Counted from the first letter of the stretch, positions 34,924 through 42,930 are shown. The stretch: DNA of 64,000 bases from an uncultured Dongia sp. (GCF_936916975.1 NZ_CAKZGO010000022.1:124001-188000); one strand, 5' to 3'. Numbers and translations are program-made. Notes: a model not told the origin generated them from the letters alone.

Positions 34924-34953
34924 TTGAAGGCGCGAAATGCACAACCCAGATAG
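34924..34953 (+). promoter_or_regulatory. Candidate heat-shock (RpoH) promoter of hsp20
   Basis: CTTGAA (34924-34929) and CCCAGATA (34946-34953), separated by 16 bp, resemble the alphaproteobacterial sigma-32 consensus CTTGAA/CCCATNT. The predicted start near 34960 leaves a leader of about 95 nt before the hsp20 ATG. Confidence 0.5.
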
Positions 34954-34996
34954 TGATTTGTCGGCCCGCCACAGAAAGCGGGGGCCGATTTAAACC

Positions 34997-35049
34997 GGGC
35001 CGATCCTGCTGGATGGCCCATTCATCTCCCATGTTGCTCGTTGGAGGAT
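34997..35049 (+). promoter_or_regulatory. ROSE-like RNA thermometer in the hsp20 leader
   Basis: The leader folds into two hairpins. GGGCC (34997-35001) plus ATCC pair with GGAT plus GGCCC (35011-35019) around a TGCT loop. Then ATCTCC (35024-35029) pairs with GGAGGAT (35043-35049), with one bulged G, burying the Shine-Dalgarno. The segment TTGCTCGTTGGAGGAT closely matches the 3' end of rhizobial ROSE elements (a UYGCU motif facing the Shine-Dalgarno). Melting on heating would expose the ribosome-binding site. Confidence 0.65.
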
Positions 35050-35055
35050 ATGGCT

Positions 35056-35514
35056 ATGCGTACGTTTGACCTCACCCCCCTTTTCCGTTCCTCGGTCGGC
35101 TATGACCGTCTGTCGCGCCTGATGGATTCAGCGTCCCGCGTCGACGAAGCCCAGCTGGCCTACCCGCCCTATAACATCGAGCAGGCGAGTGAAGATTCCT
35201 ATCGCATCACGATGGCGGTGGCCGGTTTCACCGACGCCGAAATCACCATCACCGCGCAGGAAAACCAGCTCGTCGTCACCGGCAAGCCCGCCAAGGATGA
35301 GCAGCCCAAGAGCTATCTCCACCGCGGCATTGCCGGTCGCGCGTTCGAGCGTCGTTTTGAGCTTGCGGATCATATCCGCGTGACCGGCGCCAGCCTCGCC
35401 AACGGTCTCTTGAGCATCGATCTCAAGCGCGAAGTGCCGGAAGCGATGAAGCCGCGCACCATCGCGATCAACGGCGCGACGTCGCCGCAGGTGCTGGAGA
35501 GCAAGGCCGCCTAA
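35056..35514 (+). CDS. Small heat-shock protein, Hsp20/IbpA type
   Basis: 152 residues from MRTFDLTPLFRSSVGYDRLSRLMD; the GGAGG at 35043-35047 is eight bases before this ATG but only two before the alternative ATG at 35050. The alpha-crystallin domain spans about residues 35-130 (YRITMAVAGFTDAEITITAQENQLVVTGKP, FERRFELADHIRVTGASLANGLLSIDLKREVPE). An IbpA-like N-terminus and IAING tail (an IxI-type motif) are present. It holds unfolding proteins during heat stress; expression is probably set by a heat-shock promoter and the leader thermometer. Confidence 0.95.
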   Translation: MRTFDLTPLFRSSVGYDRLSRLMDSASRVDEAQLAYPPYNIEQASEDSYRITMAVAGFTDAEITITAQENQLVVTGKPAKDEQPKSYLHRGIAGRAFERRFELADHIRVTGASLANGLLSIDLKREVPEAMKPRTIAINGATSPQVLESKAA

Positions 35515-35556
35515 ACGAAGGCCAAGCCTGAAATAAAAGGCCAGGCCTGAAATAGC

Positions 35557-35600
35557 GGAGGGCCGCTAACCGGTTTCCCGGTTGCGGCCCTCTCAATTTT
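35557..35600 (+). terminator. Rho-independent terminator after hsp20
   Basis: GAGGGCCGC plus AACCGG pair with CCGGTT plus GCGGCCCTC across a short loop, giving a stem of about 15 bp, and AATTTTGT follows on the plus strand. It separates hsp20 from the hairpin-rich non-coding stretch. Confidence 0.85.
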
Positions 35601-35959
35601 GTAAAGCCTCAGACCTGTCTAACTTGTCGCAGCCGAAAGTTAGGAGCGGGGCGTTCACCCGTCAAGCTAGATTCGCTTGGGCGAAGTGGTGCGCGCGCAT
35701 TCGTGATGCAATCCCCTAAACCTGATCGATTGCGTCGTGATTAAGCAGCGTGGAATTCGTTTGTGCAGAAACAAATCCGCCGGCCAATCAGGCCGGCGGC
35801 AAGTTAGACAGGGAGGCATGAAACTGGATCGGAGAGATCCAGGAGAGGAAGGACAAGTCCTTCCTGACTGCCAAAATAGGCCCCGCGCGTGAACAAACGG
35901 TTAACATCACAGATTATTTTATTGCGTTTTCAAATAAGCCTATTTTCCTGAACATCCAT
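35601..35959 (+). ncRNA. Candidate structured non-coding RNA (hairpin array at 35619-35865)
   Basis: No gene fits this interval, but six hairpins follow each other: CTAACTT/AAGTTAG (35619-35643), TTCGC/GCGAA (35672-35685), a 13-bp stem 35701-35713 with 35728-35740, CCGCCGGCC/GGCCGGCGG (35777-35799), CTGGATC/GATCCAG (35824-35842) and AGGAAGGAC/GTCCTTCCT (35846-35865). The 13-bp stem uses three G-U pairs on the plus strand that would be A-C mismatches on the minus strand, which favours plus-strand RNA. The fifth hairpin displays GGAGA in its loop. No clear 3' T-run follows. On the minus strand the fourth hairpin is followed by T-rich DNA and might terminate the DUF1192 gene. Confidence 0.4.
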
Positions 35960-36142
35960 TCAACTTTTGAACAGGCTTTCAGCCGCGGAGAGATGTTTCT
36001 TCTTCTTCGCGATGTCCGCTTCGACCCGGGCGATCTCCTCCCGCAGCTGGGCGATGTAGGCCTGCAGATCCTCCACACCCAGCGGGTCCAGATTGCGCAG
36101 CTTCGGCTTCTTGGTGATGGGGTCGAGATCATCCGTGTCCAT
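35960..36142 (-). CDS. DUF1192 family protein
   Basis: 60 residues: MDTDDLDPITKKPKLRNLDPLGVEDLQAYIAQLREEIARVEADIAKKKKHLSAAESLFKS. The RNLDPLGVEDLQAYIAQLREEI helix is the DUF1192 signature; the second half is a charged coiled coil. It is a small cytoplasmic protein of unknown role. It is divergent from the quinone oxidoreductase, with trcR next, an arrangement I recognise from other alphaproteobacteria. Confidence 0.9.
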   Translation of the reverse strand: MDTDDLDPITKKPKLRNLDPLGVEDLQAYIAQLREEIARVEADIAKKKKHLSAAESLFKS

Positions 36143-36244
36143 GGCGTGGTCTTTCGCTGTTCCTGGAGAAGAGTTTAGACGCGGGCCTTGCCAATTGCCA
36201 TGGCGGGCGGCTAGGGGAGTGTGACCCATCACGAAGGATCCGCC

Positions 36245-37240
36245 ATGACCTTGCCAAACGAGATGACCGCGATCGAGATCAGCAGCTTCGGTGGCCCCGA
36301 GGTGCTGCGCCCGGCGAAACGTCCGCTGCCGCAATTGGCGGCCGACGAGGTCTTGATCAAGGTGGCGGCCGCCGGCATCAACCGGCCGGACATCCTGCAG
36401 CGCACGGGCGGCTATGCGCCGCCGCCGGGGGCGTCCGATCTGCCGGGCCTTGAGGTCGCCGGCGAGATCGTCGCGGTGGCGCCGGGTGTCAGCAGCTGGC
36501 AAATCGGCGACAAGGTCGCGGCCTTGGTCGCAGGCGGTGGCTATGCGGAATATTGCGCAGCACCAGCGCCGCAATGCTTGGCCATCCCCAAAGGCTTCGA
36601 CATGATCCATGCGGCGGCATTGCCGGAGACGTTCTTCACGGTGTGGACGAATGTGTTCGAACGTGGGGGCCTGAAAGCCGGCGAGACGTTCCTGGTGCAT
36701 GGTGGGTCAAGCGGCATCGGCACCACGGCCATTCAGCTCGCGCACCAATTCGGCGCCAAGGTGATCACGACCGTCGGCAGCGACGAGAAGGCGGCGTCGT
36801 GCCGGCAACTCGGCGCCGATGTCGCGATCAATTATCGGAAGTCGGATTTCGTCACCGACGTGATGCTGGCCACCAACAAGAAGGGCGTCGACCTCATCCT
36901 CGACATGGTGGGTGGCGATTACATCAACCGCAATCTCACCTGCCTCGGCATGGATGGCAGGCTGGTGATGATCGCCTTCCTGCAAGGCGCTAAGGCCGAG
37001 GTCAATTTTGCGCAGGTGATGGTGAAGCGCCAGACCATCACCGGGTCCACTTTGCGGCCCCGCTCGGTGGCGCAAAAGGCCAGCATCGCCGCGGCCTTGA
37101 AGGCGCAGGTCTGGCCGCTGCTGGACGCCGGCAAGGTGAAGCCGCAGATCTATAAAACCTTCCCGCTGGCGGAAGCGTCGGAAGGGCACCGATTGATGGA
37201 ATCCAGTGCCCATACCGGCAAGATCGTGTTGACGCTTTAG
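36245..37240 (+). CDS. NAD(P)H:quinone oxidoreductase (zinc-free MDR, QOR/TP53I3-like)
   Basis: 331 residues from MTLPNEMTAIEISSFGGPEVL, after AAGGAT; an upstream in-frame start at 36221 lacks such a site. The medium-chain dehydrogenase fold is clear: AAAGINRPDILQRTGGYAPPPGASDLPGLEVAGEI, then the NADPH motif VHGGSSGIGTTAIQLAHQFGA. The catalytic zinc ligands of alcohol dehydrogenases are missing, as in quinone reductases. Expected role: NADPH-dependent reduction of quinones or enones. Confidence 0.92.
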   Translation: MTLPNEMTAIEISSFGGPEVLRPAKRPLPQLAADEVLIKVAAAGINRPDILQRTGGYAPPPGASDLPGLEVAGEIVAVAPGVSSWQIGDKVAALVAGGGYAEYCAAPAPQCLAIPKGFDMIHAAALPETFFTVWTNVFERGGLKAGETFLVHGGSSGIGTTAIQLAHQFGAKVITTVGSDEKAASCRQLGADVAINYRKSDFVTDVMLATNKKGVDLILDMVGGDYINRNLTCLGMDGRLVMIAFLQGAKAEVNFAQVMVKRQTITGSTLRPRSVAQKASIAAALKAQVWPLLDAGKVKPQIYKTFPLAEASEGHRLMESSAHTGKIVLTL

Positions 37241-37444
37241 GGCCTTATTTCAATTATTTAGCCGAAAAACGGTACCACCGCCAAAAGATTGCCCTTGGCA
37301 GTTTCGGGGGTGAATGCTATTTGCCTCTGTGAAGAGCCGTGTTCGGCGCCCCGTCTTGGCGCCCCGGCCGTTTTTCCAACATTGGTCAAGTCGTTGCTTG
37401 ACCGCCCGACGGGGTTGCCGCCCCGTTGGCGAAGAGGAGTAGTC

Positions 37445-38098
37445 ATGACCCAGATCCTGATGCCCAAAGCCACCGCCGTTTGGCTGATCGACAACACCGC
37501 GCTCTCCTTCGAGCAGATCGGCGCCTTCACCAATCTCCACCCGCTGGAAGTGCAGGGCATCGCCGATGGTGAGGTCGCGGTCGGCATCGTGGGCCAGGAC
37601 CCGATCGGCAACGGCCAGTTGACCGCCGAAGAGATCAAGCGCTGCGAGGACGATGTCAGCGCCAATCTCAAGATGGCGAAGTCCGACATCCCGCAGCCCC
37701 TCACCCGCACCAAGGGCCCGCGCTACACGCCGGTCTCGAAGCGCCAGGATAAGCCGGATGCCGTGGCCTGGCTCATCCGCCATCACCCGGAACTCTCGGA
37801 CGCGCAGGTCTCGCGCCTCATCGGCACGACCAAGCAGACCATCGCCGCCATCCGCGACCGCAGCCATTGGAACGCCGCCAACCTGCGCCCGCGCGATCCC
37901 GTCCTGCTGGGTCTGTGCACCCAGACCGATCTCAACGCCTCGATCCTCAAGGCCCGCAAGGCCGCCGGCAAGCCCGCGACCCTCGATCCGCTGCCCGGCC
38001 ACGAACTGCCGGAAGAGCATCACGAGCATCACGACGAAAGCCAAAACCCCAATTCACGCTGGGGCGATCTCTCGGCGCTGTTCCCGACCAAGGGATAA
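37445..38098 (+). CDS. trcR: Cell-cycle transcriptional regulator TrcR (DUF1013)
   Basis: 217 residues from MTQILMPKATAVWLIDNTALSFEQIGAFTNLHPLEVQGIADGEV, with AGAGGAG before the ATG. Two helix-turn-helix-like segments are visible, around residues 15-45 and 115-140 (HPELSDAQVSRLIGTTKQTIAAIRDRSHW). The family is nearly confined to alphaproteobacteria and includes TrcR. A strong terminator follows. Confidence 0.9.
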   Translation: MTQILMPKATAVWLIDNTALSFEQIGAFTNLHPLEVQGIADGEVAVGIVGQDPIGNGQLTAEEIKRCEDDVSANLKMAKSDIPQPLTRTKGPRYTPVSKRQDKPDAVAWLIRHHPELSDAQVSRLIGTTKQTIAAIRDRSHWNAANLRPRDPVLLGLCTQTDLNASILKARKAAGKPATLDPLPGHELPEEHHEHHDESQNPNSRWGDLSALFPTKG

Positions 38099-38111
38099 GT
38101 CGCCATCGAAC

Positions 38112-38147
38112 AAAAGGCCGCTGCCTGAAAGGGCAGCGGCCTTTTTT
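38112..38147. terminator. Bidirectional terminator between trcR and the beta-propeller gene
   Basis: GGCCGCTGCC (38116-38125) and GGCAGCGGCC (38132-38141) form a perfect 10-bp stem with AAAA before and TTTTTT after, so it can act on both convergent genes. Confidence 0.93.
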
Positions 38148-38168
38148 CGTTAAGGACGACGCGCCGCC

Positions 38169-38801
38169 CTATCTCGGGCGGCGGACGGCGCGGACCTTGC
38201 CGCTCTTGCCGCCGCCGCAGAAGAACCGATCGGCGCCGTCGGATTCGAGGCCGGAGACGCCGATACCGGCGGGGAGATCGAGAGTCTCGAGGGCTTCGCC
38301 CGTGCGCGGATCGACGCGCCGCAGATCGCTCTCATCGCCTTCCCAGGTGCCGTGCCAGAGTTCGCCGTCGACCCAGGTGACACCGGTGACGAAGCGGCTG
38401 CTTTCGATGGTGCGCAGGATGGTGCCGGTTTCGGGATCGATCTGGTGGATCTTCCGATCGCGATATTGCCCGACCCAGAGCGTGCCCTCGCCCCAGGCGA
38501 GGCCCGAGTCACCACCACCGCCCGGTGCCGGGATCGTGGTGATCACATCGCCGCTCTTCGGATCGATCTTCTGAATGCGGCTTTCGGCGATCTGATAGAG
38601 GTGGCGGCCATCGAAGGCCGTGCCGGCATGTGCCGCGACATCGATCGAGCGCTGCGTCTGGCCATCTGCCGGATCGAAGGCGTTGAGCTTGTCACCCGTG
38701 GCAACCCAGACATACCGCCCGTCGAAGGTGACGCCGTGCACGTGCTCGGCACCTGGAAAGGGGCCGTATTCGCGGATAATCTTCGCTGCCGATTGTTTCA
38801 T
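38169..38801 (-). CDS. Beta-propeller protein (glutamine cyclotransferase/Vgb-like)
   Basis: 210 residues with repeating blades of the form VTFDGRYVWVATGDKLNAFDPADGQTQRSIDV, HLYQIAESRIQKIDPKSGDVITTIP, LWVGQYRDRKIHQIDPETGTILRTI. The pattern fits a five-bladed propeller as in glutaminyl cyclotransferases and virginiamycin-lyase-like proteins. No signal peptide is visible. The catalytic function cannot be stated. Confidence 0.75.
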   Translation of the reverse strand: MKQSAAKIIREYGPFPGAEHVHGVTFDGRYVWVATGDKLNAFDPADGQTQRSIDVAAHAGTAFDGRHLYQIAESRIQKIDPKSGDVITTIPAPGGGGDSGLAWGEGTLWVGQYRDRKIHQIDPETGTILRTIESSRFVTGVTWVDGELWHGTWEGDESDLRRVDPRTGEALETLDLPAGIGVSGLESDGADRFFCGGGKSGKVRAVRRPR

Positions 38802-38837
38802 CTCTGCACCCTGCTCGATTGTTGTCCTGAAACGATC

Positions 38838-40058
38838 CTAGCCAATGAGGTCGGGGGCCGGGAGTAACAAGGTTGTCGTGAACCCGGGCAGCGGCGGGGT
38901 CGTCCAGCGCCGCGCCCGGCCGTGGCCGAACGACTGCACCTTCCCGGTGGCCGCCAGCGCATCGAGTGCCCGCTGCACGCTGCGCTGGCTGGTGCGAAGC
39001 GCCAATGCCAGTGCCGAGCTCGACCATGACTCGCCGTCGGCGAGGAAAGCCAGCACCGCGGCATGCCGCTCTTCGACCGGCCGTGCCAGGATCACGACAT
39101 CGCGGGCGCGGGGCGGTACCAGCGCAAAGCCGTCCTTGGTCGCGCTCACCTCGGCCAGTTTCCCGATCATCCGCCGGAGCCGGCCGATTTCGACCCGCAG
39201 CCGGGCACGATGCGAGTCATCGGCGTGTTTGGCACCGAATGCCTTCGCCACCAGCGCATCGCGCGAGACATCACCGGGCCATGCCTCGCCCAGGGCACGG
39301 GCAAGGGCGAACAGCACCGGCCGGGTGGCCAGCGAGACGCTTGCGCGCGCATCCCGCACGACATGACGGCAGGCATCGATGATAAAGGCGTTCGATGCCA
39401 GCAAGGCCTCGACCTCGCTGAGCAGGAGCGGGTGCTCGACACCGCGAGCGATCAGCCGTGCCGCGGGCGTGCGGAGGAGATTGAATGCGCTGGCGACCTC
39501 CGCCGTCAGAGCGGGAATGCCGGCCTGGCGCGCGGCATGGTGGGCGCGGGTGAGTGCCGTGCGCGCTTGTCTTGTCCGGAGGCGGCGCAACGCAATCCCG
39601 GCGACCATCAATTCATGGGCGGCCCGCAAGGCGGGCGGGAAGGGGGCCGGGTCGAGGTCTGCCAGCGCAGCTTCAGCCGCTTCGAGCTCGCCAATCAGCA
39701 GATGCCGCCTGACCCCGAGGTAGCGGGCATGCGCGGCATTGGCCAGATCGCCATGTTGCTCGAGTATCGTCCGCGCAGCATGCAGCGCCTTGGTCGGCCA
39801 GGCCAGATCGCGCGAGGCGAGGGCGATTTCGGCTTCAGCCACGACGCAGCGTGCGCGGGCCACGGGCTCTTTCGGGCCGAAGGCACGCGCCGCCTTCCGC
39901 AGCAGCGCCTTTGCCCGAACGAAATCGCCGAGCTGTGCCATCGCGATGCCGCGGAGAGCCAGCGCCGACGCGTCGTCGCGCAGAGCCACCCGATTGAGGG
40001 CACCCAGCGGGTCACCCGCCGCCAGCGCCCGACCAGCCGCCGTGATCAGCGAGTCCAT
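38838..40058 (-). CDS. Regulator with TPR-like N-terminus and C-terminal winged helix
   Basis: 406 residues from MDSLITAAGRALAAGDPLGALNRVAL; the same frame is open much further upstream, but it runs antisense to the next gene. Residues 1-190 are Ala/Leu-rich helical repeats (TPR-like). Near 290-340 there is RVEIGRLRRMIGKLAEVSATKDGFAL, resembling the winged helix of transcriptional activators, and near 355-390 SSSALALALRTSQRSVQRALDALAATGKVQSFGHGRARRW, a second helix-turn-helix. It faces the secreted-protein gene across 111 bp and probably controls it. Confidence 0.75.
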   Translation of the reverse strand: MDSLITAAGRALAAGDPLGALNRVALRDDASALALRGIAMAQLGDFVRAKALLRKAARAFGPKEPVARARCVVAEAEIALASRDLAWPTKALHAARTILEQHGDLANAAHARYLGVRRHLLIGELEAAEAALADLDPAPFPPALRAAHELMVAGIALRRLRTRQARTALTRAHHAARQAGIPALTAEVASAFNLLRTPAARLIARGVEHPLLLSEVEALLASNAFIIDACRHVVRDARASVSLATRPVLFALARALGEAWPGDVSRDALVAKAFGAKHADDSHRARLRVEIGRLRRMIGKLAEVSATKDGFALVPPRARDVVILARPVEERHAAVLAFLADGESWSSSALALALRTSQRSVQRALDALAATGKVQSFGHGRARRWTTPPLPGFTTTLLLPAPDLIG

Positions 40059-40169
40059 CGCAATCCCGCCACACTTGTCACTCCCACCCTGGGAAGCACG
40101 ACGCCAATCTATCGCACGACCACCGACAAGCCTAGCCAACACGGGGTCGACAACACGAGGAGTGTAGCC

Positions 40170-40952
40170 ATGAGCGCCAATTTCGACTTCAAGAGAGCGT
40201 TGATCGCAACGCTTGCCCTCCCCGTCATCACCGCCGGCCTGGCAGGCATTCTGGCGCCGCGAAGCCAGGCGGCTGAAGAAAATCTCGACCAGATGCCAGC
40301 CGAACTCGAAAGCCGATTTGCGCTGAGCGCCTTGCCACCGGCGCTGCGTGACGCGGCGGCCGTTTATCTCCTTGATCCAGCGAAGGGGTACCACCTTGCG
40401 CGGGCGGGAACGAGCGGTATCGCCTGCCTTGTCGAGCGCACCGCCTGGGAGTTGGCTGACTTTCGCGACGATATCTATTTTCCGCTCTGCTATGACGCCG
40501 CGGGTGCTGCGACATATCTCAACGTCATCATGGATGCGGCAGCCTTGCGCGCCGAGGGGATGAGTGCGGCTGAGCTGAAAAGCGAAATTGAAGGCCGTTA
40601 CCGGGCCAAGATCTACCAAGCACCGGACAAGCCGGGCCTCTCCTACATGGTTGGGCCGGTCATGCGCACGATCGGGCCGCCGGACCTCCAGGTCCATACC
40701 ATGGCCATGCCGCATCTGATGTTCTACGCGCCCCATATCACCAACGAAGACATCGGTGCCAAACCGGATCTCGGCCATCACGCGAGCCTGCTTTATCCGT
40801 TCATCGACAGACAAGGCATCGCGGAGCAGAGCTACATGATCCAACTGCTCGGCGAGGCGGAGAAGGCCAGGATCCTGGCCGACGAGAAAACTCTCATCGA
40901 CGATCTCTGCGCCTATCGCGATGTGCTGTGCCTGCCGCATTCGGCGCACTGA
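40170..40952 (+). CDS. Secreted protein of unknown function
   Basis: 260 residues from the ATG at 40170, after CGAGGAG. The N-terminus MSANFDFKRALIATLALPVITAGLAGILAPRSQAAEEN is a signal peptide with likely cleavage after SQA. The mature part contains SALPPALRDAAAVYLLDPAKGYHLARAGTSGIACLVERTAW and repeated His/Tyr/Met-rich stretches (HTMAMPHLMFYAPHITNEDIG). Four cysteines could form disulfides. I do not recognise the family. It is divergent from the unusual helix-turn-helix regulator. Confidence 0.75.
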   Translation: MSANFDFKRALIATLALPVITAGLAGILAPRSQAAEENLDQMPAELESRFALSALPPALRDAAAVYLLDPAKGYHLARAGTSGIACLVERTAWELADFRDDIYFPLCYDAAGAATYLNVIMDAAALRAEGMSAAELKSEIEGRYRAKIYQAPDKPGLSYMVGPVMRTIGPPDLQVHTMAMPHLMFYAPHITNEDIGAKPDLGHHASLLYPFIDRQGIAEQSYMIQLLGEAEKARILADEKTLIDDLCAYRDVLCLPHSAH

Positions 40953-41002
40953 GTGGATCCTGCGGCGCGGGTCGGCGGCATAGCGCGAGCGATCAGGAAC
41001 GG

Positions 41003-41563
41003 TCAGAATTGATCGAGAACTTTTTGCTCGTTGCAGATTCTCGGGCGCCGGAATCGTCGTGACAGGCGGGTCATTGCCAGCGCGGACAGGGCGCCGACAA
41101 TGGACATGAAGATGAAGGCCGAGCCACGGATTTCCGCCTCGGACCGCTGAAAAATCGGAATATCCAGATCGGGGATGATCAACATCCAAGACGAGGTCGT
41201 GACAATGCCAAGGATCGCGCCACCGACATATAGTGTTCGCTCGCTTGCGCCGCGGACATGCAGTAGCGCCACGAGCAACCCAACGATCACCGCCGGAGCG
41301 GCACCAGCGTAGAAGGCATAGACAAGCCCGATGCCCATGATTGTGCCGATAAGGAGGACGACCAGCATCATCAAGGCATCCGCTGGGCCGGCCGCAAAAA
41401 GAAGAACGACCGGCAGGCACAGCATCCCGGCGATCGGGCCGCATAGGCCAAACAGTACCAAATGCCGGATGACCAGCCCAACGCTGTCTGACACATCAGT
41501 GTCATCATTCGGCAATGCGCCGGCCGATGGCGCGGCGTCGAGAGGCTGTGGAAGGGGTTCCAT
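41003..41563 (-). CDS. Integral membrane protein of unknown function
   Basis: 186 residues with about five hydrophobic segments (HLVLFGLCGPIAGMLCLPVVLLFAAG, LMMLVVLLIGTIMGIGLVYAFYAGAAPAVIVGLLVALL, TLYVGGAILGIVTTSSWMLII, FIFMSIVGALSALAM). The N-terminus is Pro/Asp-rich and cytoplasmic, the C-terminus basic (RLSRRFRRPR). I recognise no family. It is a single gene converging on the secreted-protein gene. Confidence 0.6.
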   Translation of the reverse strand: MEPLPQPLDAAPSAGALPNDDTDVSDSVGLVIRHLVLFGLCGPIAGMLCLPVVLLFAAGPADALMMLVVLLIGTIMGIGLVYAFYAGAAPAVIVGLLVALLHVRGASERTLYVGGAILGIVTTSSWMLIIPDLDIPIFQRSEAEIRGSAFIFMSIVGALSALAMTRLSRRFRRPRICNEQKVLDQF

Positions 41564-41929
41564 GTCGCGCGATTAATGCATGGGATAGCAGTCGGTGCAA
41601 TCGCCCGCGGCAGACTCCGCCAGCGATGGTAGCCATCGCAGTGTTTCGCTATAAATTCTAGTTCTGGCACACCGCGCGTGGCGGGCCGATCCATCCTCAT
41701 TTGTTCACCGCCAGGAACTGAGATAGCGCCCGCGGCGCAAACCCCGTAGAGTCCCGGAATTACAGGATTGCTGGGCTGCTGCGCGCTAGCGCGGCGGTTG
41801 ATGACAAAACCGCGTCTGCGGCATGTTGCGCGGATGCGGTTATACCCCTTTACTCAATAGTGGCATTTAATATACTTGTTTTGTGAATTTCGGGGCTGAA
41901 CGCGCCAACCTGCCCGACAGGAGAGCCAT
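41564..41929. other. Gene-free interval upstream of nap
   Basis: These 366 bases contain no convincing gene. A GCGGTT/AACCGC dyad with an 8-nt loop is at 41794-41813, and the nap promoter candidate is at 41849-41876. I found no FNR-type TTGAT-N4-ATCAA box. Confidence 0.6.
41849..41876 (+). promoter_or_regulatory. Candidate sigma-70-type promoter of the nap operon
   Basis: TTTACT (41849-41854) and TATACT (41871-41876) with a 16-bp spacer lie about 55 bp before the napE ATG, in an AT-rich pocket within otherwise GC-rich DNA. Confidence 0.5.
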
Positions 41930-42115
41930 ATGACAGTTTCCCACCACGCCGCCGGCGACCCGGCCATGAGTCCCACGACCCGCCGTCGCCGCGAACTGCT
42001 GACGTTTCTGTTCCTGACCATCTTCCTGGCACCGCTGCTCGCTGTCGCTTTTGTCGGCAGCTACGGCTTTGCCATCTGGTTCTACCAGATCTTCACCGGG
42101 CCACCGGGCGCCTGA
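41930..42115 (+). CDS. napE: Periplasmic nitrate reductase subunit NapE
   Basis: 61 residues with one membrane helix: RRRRELLTFLFLTIFLAPLLAVAFVGSYGFAIWFYQIFTGPPG. The ELLTFLFLTIFLAPLLAV and GFAIWFYQIFTGPPG segments are diagnostic of NapE. Its role is not settled; it is a small inner-membrane component of nap operons. An AGGAG site precedes the start. Confidence 0.9.
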   Translation: MTVSHHAAGDPAMSPTTRRRRELLTFLFLTIFLAPLLAVAFVGSYGFAIWFYQIFTGPPGA

Positions 42116-42137
42116 GCGCGTAAGAAAGGCGCCCGAT

Positions 42138-42683
42138 ATGGCTGCGCAAGATTCGGCTCGATCCCGCCGCGCTTTTTTGACAGGCCAATCCGCTGCGACG
42201 ATGGCAACGGCGAAGAGCCATGCGCCGCGGCCACCCTGGACGCTGCCGGAATCCGCCTTCGCCGCTGCCTGTACCGGCTGCGGCGAATGTGTGACGGCGT
42301 GCCCCGAAGGCATTCTCTATATCGATGACAGCAAACTGGCGGCGGTCGACTTCCGGCGTGGCGGGAATCTGTGCACATTCTGCGGTGCCTGCGCTGCGAT
42401 CTGTGCGGAGCCCGCCTTCCTGGTCGCGACCGCGCGCGAGGCCGAAGCGCCGTGGCATCTCCGCGCCGCGATCGGCGAGGCATGCCTCACCCATGCCGGC
42501 GTCATGTGCCAGAGTTGCAAGGATGCCTGCGGCGATGGCGCCATCCGCTTTGTCTATGGCGCCTCGCGCATTCCGGGGCCCGATATCGATCTTGCGCGCT
42601 GCACCGGCTGCGGCGCCTGTGCGGCACCGTGTCCTGCCGAGGCCATCACCATTTTTGAATTGGAACCGATCCATGCCAGCTGA
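42138..42683 (+). CDS. napF: Ferredoxin-type protein NapF
   Basis: 181 residues from MAAQDSARSRRAFLTG. Four [4Fe-4S] cysteine sets: Cys45-48-51-55, Cys79-82-85-89, Cys116-124-127-131 and Cys155-158-161-165. NapF is a cytoplasmic iron-sulfur protein thought to help mature or supply electrons to NapA before export. It overlaps napD by 11 bp. Confidence 0.92.
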   Translation: MAAQDSARSRRAFLTGQSAATMATAKSHAPRPPWTLPESAFAAACTGCGECVTACPEGILYIDDSKLAAVDFRRGGNLCTFCGACAAICAEPAFLVATAREAEAPWHLRAAIGEACLTHAGVMCQSCKDACGDGAIRFVYGASRIPGPDIDLARCTGCGACAAPCPAEAITIFELEPIHAS

Positions 42684-42930
42684 CCAGGTGCATATCTCCA
42701 GCCTTGTCGTGCATGTGCGGCCGGAATGCTGTGCCGAGGCGAGCGCGCGCATCGCAGCACTGGCCGGCGCCGAGATTCACGGAGCCAGCGAGACCGGCAA
42801 GCTGGTCGTGGTGCTGGAGACGGCCCATGAGGGCGACATCCTGACCCAGATCAATCTGATCAACGAAATGCCGGGGATTATCACGACATCGATGATCTAT
42901 CACGAGATCGACATTGCCGAGGAGGCATAA
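42673..42930 (+). CDS. napD: NapA chaperone NapD
   Basis: 85 residues from [20 protein letters not shown]. The ferredoxin-like fold of NapD is visible in [30 protein letters not shown] and [18 protein letters not shown]. NapD binds the twin-arginine signal peptide of NapA and delays export until the cofactor is inserted. It starts inside the end of napF and ends just before the napA start. Confidence 0.93.
   Translation: MPADQVHISSLVVHVRPECCAEASARIAALAGAEIHGASETGKLVVVLETAHEGDILTQINLINEMPGIITTSMIYHEIDIAEEA

Noticed and set aside
35818-35892. A 24-codon small gene starting MKLDRRDPGEEG
   Set aside because: The Shine-Dalgarno is only one base from the ATG, and the frame lies over two perfect hairpins, so RNA structure explains the sequence better.
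40059-41444. N-terminal extension of the helix-turn-helix regulator to 868 codons
   Set aside because: The extra part is antisense to the secreted-protein gene, which has a signal peptide and ribosome-binding site; the regulator has its own plausible start at 40058.
41564-41929. FNR or NnrR box upstream of nap
   Set aside because: No TTGAT-N4-ATCAA-like site is present; TTGATGACAAAAC at 41798-41810 matches only one half.
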